Of a DNA stretch of 5,404 nucleotides, positions 1 through 4,919 are shown piece after piece (positions within the stretch are counted from its first letter, which is position 1; each line of letters begins with the position of its first letter). The notes below the pieces were generated by a model. It worked only from the letters and a program-made list of their open reading frames with translations, was not told the DNA's origin and searched no databases. The stretch is from an uncultured Chloroflexota bacterium (lineage in GTDB: Bacteria; Chloroflexota; Dehalococcoidia; UBA2979). The stretch is from the NCBI GenBank assembly GCA_902827055.1, contig CADEHD010000156.1, positions 1-5,404 of the forward strand, read 5' to 3'. The translations under genes and the position numbers were made by a program.

Positions 1-92
1 AACGCGGCGCCAATCGCGACGGAGCGCGGGTACCCCTGCCGAAGGAAGCCGGCGCCCGGACTCGCGGGGGTGGGAGAGGTGGCGGTCGTCAC
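1..92 (-). CDS. Possible N-terminal fragment of an unidentified protein, cut by the window edge
   Basis: A reading frame opens at a GTG (92-90), 9 bases after the TAG of the 70-residue gene and in the same frame, and stays open to the left edge (30 codons). The translation begins MTTATSPTPASPGAGF and continues LRQGYPRSVAIGAA. A short Thr/Pro/Ser-rich head followed by an RQGYPR segment and a hydrophobic start would suit the N-terminus of a membrane protein, but the family cannot be named. Third codon positions are strongly G/C, as in the surrounding genes. There is no convincing Shine-Dalgarno sequence; the close spacing suggests co-transcription with the preceding gene. It could be chance, because GC-rich DNA opens frames easily. 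Confidence 0.35.
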   Translation of the reverse strand, partial: MTTATSPTPASPGAGFLRQGYPRSVAIGAA

Positions 93-101
93 GGTCGAGG
101 C

Positions 102-314
102 CTACTCGTCCACCCCGATGAGGCGGCGCCGGGCCTCGTCGTAGCGCTCCTTGGAGCGGGACTCGCGGTTGAGCAGCCCCTTGATCGCGGCTGGGAGCTC
201 GACACCCGTCGCGGGCGGCTTTCCCTCCAGGAGGAAGTCGTGCAGCGCCTCGAGGTGCCGCTGCCACGTGGCATAGGCCTCGCGATACGCCTGCTTCTCC
301 TCGTCAGTCGCCAT
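102..314 (-). CDS. Small charged helical hypothetical protein (70 aa)
   Basis: This 70-residue protein starts at ATG and ends at TAG. I do not recognise its family. About half the residues are charged or polar and it has no cysteine, signal peptide or membrane segment, so it is probably cytosolic. Two amphipathic helices are likely: residues 4-30 (from EEKQAYREAY) and residues 42-66, where the basic/acidic stretch NRESRSKERYDEARRRL gives a coiled-coil-like pattern. A Pro/Gly linker (KPPATG, about 32-37) joins them. The start has no Shine-Dalgarno sequence, but a TACACT hexamer sits exactly where a -10 element would lie if transcription began on the A of the ATG. It is divergent from the membrane protein gene at 398 and may be followed by another gene 9 bases downstream. 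A real gene is likely from its helix-forming composition and G/C-biased third positions; its function is unknown. Confidence 0.7.
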   Translation of the reverse strand: MATDEEKQAYREAYATWQRHLEALHDFLLEGKPPATGVELPAAIKGLLNRESRSKERYDEARRRLIGVDE

Positions 315-320
315 GCACCG

Positions 321-326
321 AGTGTA
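321..326 (-). promoter_or_regulatory. Candidate -10 hexamer for a leaderless transcript
   Basis: On the minus strand the hexamer TACACT (4 of 6 to TATAAT, fitting TANNNT) occupies positions -12 to -7 relative to the A of the ATG at 314. This is the usual placement of a -10 element when transcription starts at the initiation codon. No good -35 hexamer is seen (AAGCTC at the matching position), and the bases before the ATG lack a Shine-Dalgarno sequence. It is inferred from position; a chance match is quite possible. Confidence 0.3.
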
Positions 327-388
327 CCGCGGGCCGTGGCGGGGAGCTTACGGATGTGAAGGGCTCGGAGCATGTCGACAATACCGAT

Positions 389-392
389 GGAG
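389..392 (+). promoter_or_regulatory. Shine-Dalgarno that selects the ATG at 398
   Basis: GGAG lies 5 bases upstream of ATG 398. An in-frame GTG at 356 would add 14 residues (MKGSEHVDNTDGAT), which are hydrophilic and look untranslated; it has a GGGGAG (341-346), but 9 bases away. The spacing and the stronger initiation codon favour 398. Confidence 0.55.
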
Positions 393-397
393 CCACT

Positions 398-775
398 ATG
401 AAACCGCCCAGAACCTCAGAGTCGAAGTCTCGCGGATCGAGCGCATGGGTCGCCGCCGTCTGGCCCGTGACGATCGGCGCGGTTCCGGGCGTGATCATCG
501 GGCAATCGTTGATCGTGCTGGCCGAGGTCACCATTCCCAGTGGCCGCGCTTGGCGGATCGGCAGGGGGTTGGTGAGAGTCGACCCCACCTCGCGCTTTGA
601 CTTCGGGCTGTTCGCGTTCGCGATCGCCGGCCTTGCGCTCGGCCTGTGGGGAGCGTACTTGCTACTCCGCCCGCTGTTGCACTCGACCGCATCGCCGACC
701 GTCAAGCTCCTTGGCAGCGCGCCACTTGGGCTCTCCATCGCGATCTTGGTTATCGACTGGGTGCAACGCACCTGA
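398..775 (+). CDS. Small three-helix membrane protein of unknown function
   Basis: This 125-residue protein (ATG 398, TGA 773-775) is not one I recognise. After a basic, Ser-rich N-terminus (KPPRTSESKSRGSS) it has three likely membrane helices at about residues 17-43 (VWPVTIGAVPGVIIGQSLIVLAEV), 69-91 (LFAFAIAGLALGLWGAYLLL) and 103-122 (LLGSAPLGLSIAILVIDW). The loop between the first two is polar (about 44-67, with GRAWRIGRGLVRVDPTSRFD). There is no cysteine, no histidine motif and no catalytic signature. It is the only plus-strand gene in the window, divergent from the 70-residue gene and convergent with the NuoF-like gene 59 bases away, so it is probably transcribed alone. About 22 of 125 codons end in A or T, somewhat more than in the redox genes, which could indicate a separate history or weak expression. 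The helix predictions are by eye. Confidence 0.7.
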   Translation: MKPPRTSESKSRGSSAWVAAVWPVTIGAVPGVIIGQSLIVLAEVTIPSGRAWRIGRGLVRVDPTSRFDFGLFAFAIAGLALGLWGAYLLLRPLLHSTASPTVKLLGSAPLGLSIAILVIDWVQRT

Positions 776-834
776 AATCGGTCGACCGCCCGAGAAAGGC
801 CAAACGAAGCATCGGAACCGCTCCGTCGTGCCGC

Positions 835-2775
835 CTACCGCTGGCGCCCGCCCGGGGAGCCGTAGGCGCGCTCGCGGGGGACGGGGGTGCCGGCCGGGGC
901 CGCCTCGAGGGCGATCCCGCGCGGGGCCAGTTCTTCGCAGGCGCCGCAGCGGATGCACCGCTCATCGAGGATGCGATAGCCCTCGGCGTCCTCCGTAATC
1001 GCCTCGGTCGGACAGATCGCCTGCGCTCGAGGCAGCCGCGGGTCCGTCTGATCGACGACGCGGTAGCGCGAGAACCCCGTGCAGCGCAGCGCCTCGCAGG
1101 TCCCGTTGTGGACGTGCGCCTCGTACTCGTCGCTGAAGAAGCGCAGCGTATTGCGCATGATCGTCGGGCTGGCCTGGCCGTGCACACAGTTCGAGTACTG
1201 GAGGGTGTTGCCCACCAGCTCGAGGTTGTGTCGGTCCTCGCGTCGGCCACCCGCCAGCTGAATGCGCCGGAAGATCTCCGTCATGCGCTGGTTACCACCG
1301 TGACACGTGGTGCACCGGCCACACGACTCATCCTCGAGGAAGTCCGCGAACGTCGCGTTGATGTCGACCGAGCACGTGTCCGTACCGATGAACACAATCC
1401 CGCCCGAACCGACGAGCGCTCCATGAGGCACGAACGTCTCGCGCTCCAGCGTCAGCTCACTGAGGAGGCGCGCCGGGAGGTAGCCAGCCAGTGGACCACC
1501 GGCCTGGATAGCCTTCAGGGGCATCCCGCCGGACATGCCGCCGCAGGCCTCGAGGACGCTCGGCAGGGGCACGCCCCACGGCAGCTCCGTGAACCCGATG
1601 CGCTCGATGTCTCCGGAGAACGAGAAGATCTTCGTGCCGGAGTTCCGCTCGGTGCCGACCTGCCGGTACCACTCCGAACCGTTCCGGAGGATGAGCGGCG
1701 CCGTGGAGTACGTCTCGACGTTGTTGACGTTGGTGGGCTTCATGAAGACGCCCGCCGCCGCCGGGAAGGGCGGCTTCACGCGAGGCATCCCGCGCCCGTC
1801 CTGCACCGAGGAGATCAGGCCCGTCTCCTCGCCACAGACGTAGGCGCCGGCGCCGCGGATGACCTCGAGAGTGATGTCCATCTCGGAACCGAATACGCCC
1901 GTGCCGAGGAAGCCCGCGGCCGTGGCCTGCTCGATGGCCTGCTTCACGCGGGCCTGCGCGAGCGGGTACTCAGCGCGGATGTAGATGAAGCCGTGGCGCG
2001 CGCCCGTGGCAGCGGCCGCGATGATCATGCCCTCGACGAGGAGGTGCGGGTCGCCCTCAAGGATAATGCGGTTCACCCACGCGCCCGGGTCGCCCTCGTC
2101 GGCGTTGCACACCAGGTAGCGCTCCGGGTTGGCCGCCGTGGCGAGGAAGGTCCACTTGGTGCCCGCCGGGAAGTAGGCGCCGCCGCGACCGGTCAGTCCG
2201 GCGTCGAGCATTGCCTGGCGAATCGCCTCCGGGCCCTGGTGGCGCGTGAGCATGCGCTGGACCGCGGAGTAGCCGCCGGTCGCGACGTAGTGCTCGAGGG
2301 ACTCGGGATCTGTGTAGCCGATGCGCGCCAGCAGCCGTCGCCCCACCTCGTTCGAGAAGAACGGGTGGTCGAAGACGCGCGGCACGCCGGGCCGCGAGCC
2401 CGCCAGCGTACCGATGGTGATCGCGGCAGCCGCCCCGACGCGCCCCGTGGCCTCATCGAGGAGTGCGCCGGCGTGCTCCGGCTTCACCGGCCCGTAGAGC
2501 ACACGCGTGCCATCGGGCCACGTAATCGCGACGACAGGGTTCAACCACTGCAGCCCGACGCCGACCATGCGCCCGAGATCGACGGCGGCGGTCCGAGCGC
2601 GGGACTCGCGCTCAATCGCATCGCGGACCGGCCCCGCGCCCGCGGAGATCGACGAGGTGTCGAGCGCGATGTCGATGCGGGGGCGGATCGGTCGCTGCCA
2701 GGACTCCCAGTCGGCCTCGCTGCGCGCACGCAGCTCAGCGAAGGAGTCGGCGGCGCTGGAGGCCTCGGTGGTCAC
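835..2775 (-). CDS. nuoF: NuoF-like NAD(P)H-binding FMN/Fe-S subunit with a one-cluster ferredoxin domain
   Basis: This 646-residue protein is the flavin subunit of an NAD(P)H-linked redox complex; the symbol is family-level only. Residues about 34-110 resemble the thioredoxin-like N-terminal domain of FdsB/HydB proteins but contain no cysteine. Residues 194-210 form the Gly-rich FMN/NADH loop (GRGGAYFPAGTKW), followed by NADEGDPGAWVNR (224-236), YIRAEYP (265-271), GAGAYVCGEETG (308-319) and PTNVNNVET (347-355). The N3-type [4Fe-4S] ligands are intact: C485, C488, C491 and C530. H554, C560 and C565, with C468, match a Cys/His set I recall as zinc-binding in HydB. The C-terminal ferredoxin domain keeps C588, C607, C610 and C613 but has D578, L581, A584 and A617 where the other cluster's cysteines belong. 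The GTG start at 2775 overlaps the nuoE-like stop (GTGA) and follows GAGGGG by 5 bases or so. At 646 aa it exceeds NuoF (about 430-450) and is nearer HndC/HydB. The electron partner is not in the window. Confidence 0.93.
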   Translation of the reverse strand: MTTEASSAADSFAELRARSEADWESWQRPIRPRIDIALDTSSISAGAGPVRDAIERESRARTAAVDLGRMVGVGLQWLNPVVAITWPDGTRVLYGPVKPEHAGALLDEATGRVGAAAAITIGTLAGSRPGVPRVFDHPFFSNEVGRRLLARIGYTDPESLEHYVATGGYSAVQRMLTRHQGPEAIRQAMLDAGLTGRGGAYFPAGTKWTFLATAANPERYLVCNADEGDPGAWVNRIILEGDPHLLVEGMIIAAAATGARHGFIYIRAEYPLAQARVKQAIEQATAAGFLGTGVFGSEMDITLEVIRGAGAYVCGEETGLISSVQDGRGMPRVKPPFPAAAGVFMKPTNVNNVETYSTAPLILRNGSEWYRQVGTERNSGTKIFSFSGDIERIGFTELPWGVPLPSVLEACGGMSGGMPLKAIQAGGPLAGYLPARLLSELTLERETFVPHGALVGSGGIVFIGTDTCSVDINATFADFLEDESCGRCTTCHGGNQRMTEIFRRIQLAGGRREDRHNLELVGNTLQYSNCVHGQASPTIMRNTLRFFSDEYEAHVHNGTCEALRCTGFSRYRVVDQTDPRLPRAQAICPTEAITEDAEGYRILDERCIRCGACEELAPRGIALEAAPAGTPVPRERAYGSPGGRQR

Positions 2776-3302
2776 GGGTTCCCCCCCTCGAGGGAGTGCT
2801 CGAAGGCGGTGAGCGCCTCCTCGGTCGATGCGCCCGCGGCGAGCGCTCGCGCGAACGTGATGGCGCGTGCCGGGGTGATGCGTGCCACCACGCGCTCGTT
2901 GACCCAGGCCATCGGCGCCAGCTCGCAGGTGCCGTTGCACTGCCCGCGCGTGATCTCGTAGCGGTGTTGCGGGTCCGGCTCCCCGAGCCGGATGTCGAGC
3001 ACCGCCTCGAGGGCGCGCAGGATGCCGTCGGAGCGCTTGAGTCGGCACGCCGCGCCAGCGCACCACGCGATCAGCGTCTGAGGTGGCGGCGTCGTGCGGA
3101 AATCGGCGTAATAGGTGGTAGCACCGTAGACGTGGGCGGTCGCGAGTCCCAGTTGCTCGCCCACGACGCGCATCGCCTCCGCGGAGACGTAGCCGTACCG
3201 GTGCTGAACACGGTGCAGCGCCTCGAGGAGGTCGGCGTCGTTGGGCTTGAGACCGTCGAGCAACGCGCGGATCTGGGCGGTAGCCTCGGTTTCGAGGGGC
3301 AT
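2772..3302 (-). CDS. nuoE: NuoE-like [2Fe-2S] subunit of an NAD(P)H-linked redox complex
   Basis: This 176-residue protein belongs to the NuoE / HndA / FdsG / HydC family, which pairs with NuoF-type flavoproteins and binds one [2Fe-2S] cluster in a thioredoxin-like fold. The N-terminal helical bundle (about 8-55) includes the typical LLEALHRVQHRYGYVS and the VYGATTYYADF segment (58-68). The four cluster ligands are present with canonical spacing: C81-x4-C86 (CAGAAC) and C122-x3-C126 (CNGTCELAP), 35 residues apart. TPARA (143-147) is the usual C-terminal motif. The ATG at 3302 is preceded by GAGAGGA four bases away. It is the first gene of a two-gene operon, and its TGA overlaps the GTG of the NuoF-like gene. 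The last codons carry a G7 tract that also serves as that gene's Shine-Dalgarno. Since the N-terminal domain of the partner has no cysteine, this subunit supplies the only [2Fe-2S] cluster visible in the pair. The complex (formate dehydrogenase, hydrogenase or other) cannot be decided here. Confidence 0.93.
   Translation of the reverse strand: MPLETEATAQIRALLDGLKPNDADLLEALHRVQHRYGYVSAEAMRVVGEQLGLATAHVYGATTYYADFRTTPPPQTLIAWCAGAACRLKRSDGILRALEAVLDIRLGEPDPQHRYEITRGQCNGTCELAPMAWVNERVVARITPARAITFARALAAGASTEEALTAFEHSLEGGNP
2781..2789 (-). promoter_or_regulatory. G-rich Shine-Dalgarno for the NuoF-like gene, also a G heptamer
   Basis: On the minus strand GAGGGGGGG ends 5 bases before the GTG at 2775, a good ribosome binding site that fixes this start. 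The same bases encode Glu-Gly-Gly near the end of the nuoE-like protein. The G GGG GGG register (2787-2781) is that of a -1 slippery heptamer, discussed as a finding. Confidence 0.6.
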
Positions 3303-3402
3303 AGCGTCCTCTCAGCGGCCAGCGAAGGGCCACGTCGCCAGGACGGTGCAAGCTGCGCGCGTGCCTACGGCTGCCGGAGCGTGCGCCCGACCATCGAGGG
3401 GG

Positions 3403-3431
3403 ATAGTAGGCGCGCCCGCCGGGGGGTTCAA
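3403..3431 (-). promoter_or_regulatory. Candidate sigma-70-type promoter for the nuoEF-like operon
   Basis: On the minus strand TTGAAC (3431-3426, 4 of 6 to TTGACA) and TACTAT (3408-3403, 4 of 6 to TATAAT) are separated by exactly 17 bases. They are among the few AT-rich spots in a very GC-rich 213-base intergenic region, directly upstream of the nuoE-like gene. Transcription would start near 3396, giving a leader of about 95 bases. The prediction rests on sequence match and position only. Confidence 0.45.
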
Positions 3432-3456
3432 GGCGACGCCCCCGGTAAGGCCGGCA

Positions 3457-3516
3457 CCTCGCCCCCGAGGGCTGGCACGCCTCGCCCGGAGGGATCCGCG
3501 CCCGGGGCTGGGCCCC
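3457..3516 (-). terminator. Cluster of GC-rich hairpins after the FAD oxidoreductase gene
   Basis: Three short inverted repeats follow the stop codon of the FAD oxidoreductase gene: GGGGC-TGG-GCCCC (3504-3516), CCTC-N5-GAGG (3480-3492) and CCTCG-CCCC-CGAGG (3457-3470). None is followed by a T-run on the minus strand, so a classic intrinsic terminator is not shown. They may act as a U-tract-less or Rho-assisted end, or protect the 3' end of the transcript. GC-rich DNA makes short hairpins common. Confidence 0.3.
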
Positions 3517-4910
3517 TACGAGAGGCCGGAGCTCACCCCCACGGCCTCGGCGGCCGCGACGACATCGGGCTCGAGCGGCGCCGTCTGCCCGCCGAGGTCC
3601 GCCATCATCAGCTGAGCCACTCGCTGCCCCATGCGGATGGAGTAGTTCTGGCCGCGATCCTCCGGGTACACCTGCGTCGTGTTGGCCAGGTACAGTCCCG
3701 GCACCGAGGTCCGATGCGGCGGAATGCGTGTGTGGTAGTCGGCGTCGACCACCGGCTGCCCGGCGCGGTCCTTGAAGAGCCACTTCTCCCGCACCCACGA
3801 GGGGTCGAACGCGGGGTTGATCCGTCGAATGAAGGGCAGGTAGCGCTCGAAGGTCTCGTCCGCGGTCTCATCGGCCGCCGGATCGCCCGGATCGCAGTAA
3901 TTCGAGAAGTAGATGATGTGATTGCCGCCGTAGCGATCCGGCGACACGAAGTTGGTCTGCTCCACCGCCACCACGAACGGGCAGTCGTCGTCGGTCACCG
4001 TCAGCCAGTACGTCGGTGAGAGTTCGCGGTCCATCGCGAGGACCAGCACCGTCGCCCACTGGTACTGCACGCTCTCGAGTCGGGCGCGGTACTCCGGATC
4101 GAGGTCCTCCACGAGCTGCACGAACGCGTACGACGGCACCGTGGCCAGCACCACGTCGGCGCGCTCGATGCGCTCGGAGCCGTCCGGCTGGCGGAGGGCC
4201 ACGCCCACCGCTCGATCGTCCTCGATCACCACGCGCGCTGCCGGCGCGGACGTCTCGAGGACCGCGCCGGCAGCGCGCAGCCTCTCGACGAGCGTGTCGA
4301 TCAGCCGACCAAAGGAGCCCTTGAGGTAGCCCAGCTGCTCCTTCGCGAGCAGCCCGCCCGGTCGCGACGCGAACCGCAGGTGGACCTTCCCCCAGAACCA
4401 CACCAGGGACACGTCCTCCGACTTCGCGCCGAACTTGGCGCGGAGAAGGGCGCCCCAGACGCGGTCATACCCCTCGCGGCCCACCCACTTCAGGATCCAG
4501 TCGCGAGCGCGCTTGCCCTCGTAGGCCCGCCAGTTCGTATAGCGGCGGAGGTACAGTGCGGCGAGACCCAGCCGGATGCGCGTCGGGAACGACACATCCG
4601 AGAACTTCAGCAGGTCAACGGCGCCGACGAACGGGTAGTGCTTCCCGCGCGCGAAGAACCCCACCCGCGATGGAATCCACTCGAGGTCCGGCCCCAGCCC
4701 CAGCTCGTCGATGAGCGCGACGATGTTGGTGTCCGAGCGAAACAGGTGGTGGTAGAAGATCTCGAGGCGTCCGCCGCCGATCTCGAACGTACGCACCTGG
4801 CCCCCGAGCACCGGGCTCGCCTCGAAGAGCCGCACCGTGTGGCCGTGCTTCACCAGCTCCCAGGCCGCAGCCAGCCCCGCGACACCGCCACCGACGATCA
4901 GTACCTGCAC
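3516..4910 (-). CDS. FAD-dependent oxidoreductase, amine oxidase / protoporphyrinogen oxidase-like superfamily
   Basis: This 464-residue flavoprotein opens with a Rossmann dinucleotide-binding motif: VLIVGGGVAGLAAA (3-16), with the ribose-binding acid E30 in LFEASPVLGGQVRT. This arrangement is typical of amine oxidase, phytoene desaturase, protoporphyrinogen oxidase and UDP-galactopyranose mutase enzymes. A YHHLF segment (53-57) follows, and the C-terminal FAD-binding signature VPGLYLANTTQVYPEDRG (403-420) leads into QNYSIRMGQRVA. The middle (about 95-390) is the variable substrate domain, so the substrate cannot be read. There is no signal peptide. The GTG start at 4910 follows GAGAGG by 5 bases and lies 9 bases after the stop of the flippase-like gene, indicating one operon. 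That neighbour suggests a lipid-linked or sugar substrate at the membrane (inference); heme or carotenoid enzymes of the same fold are not excluded. The length is normal and all core motifs are intact. Confidence 0.85.
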   Translation of the reverse strand: MQVLIVGGGVAGLAAAWELVKHGHTVRLFEASPVLGGQVRTFEIGGGRLEIFYHHLFRSDTNIVALIDELGLGPDLEWIPSRVGFFARGKHYPFVGAVDLLKFSDVSFPTRIRLGLAALYLRRYTNWRAYEGKRARDWILKWVGREGYDRVWGALLRAKFGAKSEDVSLVWFWGKVHLRFASRPGGLLAKEQLGYLKGSFGRLIDTLVERLRAAGAVLETSAPAARVVIEDDRAVGVALRQPDGSERIERADVVLATVPSYAFVQLVEDLDPEYRARLESVQYQWATVLVLAMDRELSPTYWLTVTDDDCPFVVAVEQTNFVSPDRYGGNHIIYFSNYCDPGDPAADETADETFERYLPFIRRINPAFDPSWVREKWLFKDRAGQPVVDADYHTRIPPHRTSVPGLYLANTTQVYPEDRGQNYSIRMGQRVAQLMMADLGGQTAPLEPDVVAAAEAVGVSSGLS

Positions 4911-4919
4911 GTGTGCCTC

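Noticed and set aside
375..382. TCGACA / GACAAT as promoter elements for the plus-strand gene.
   Set aside because: TCGACA resembles a -35 box, but its matching -10 would fall inside the coding region, and GACAAT has no partner at 16-18 bases.
356..397. A GTG start 14 codons upstream for the small membrane protein.
   Set aside because: The ATG at 398 has GGAG five bases away, and the added residues are polar with no clear role.
776..834. Terminator or operator between the convergent genes, including the palindrome GGTCGACC (780-787).
   Set aside because: The palindrome is only 8 bases and no stem followed by a T-run is visible on either strand; a CGGA/TCCG pair nearby is too short to call.
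646..2961. A 771-codon plus-strand open frame opposite the nuoEF-like genes.
   Set aside because: It is antisense to two genes with intact family motifs. Its translation is Arg/Ala/Asp-rich with no recognisable domain, as expected for a shadow frame in GC-rich DNA.
2776..3798. An in-frame upstream extension of the NuoF-like protein, making 987 residues.
   Set aside because: The extra 341 codons are low-complexity Arg/Pro/Gly sequence overlapping the nuoE-like gene. The GTG at 2775 has a good Shine-Dalgarno and the typical GTGA overlap. Only a frameshift would use part of it.
2796..4019. A 407-codon plus-strand open frame across nuoE-like, the intergenic gap and the FAD gene.
   Set aside because: It is antisense to recognised genes, with Arg-rich composition and no motif.
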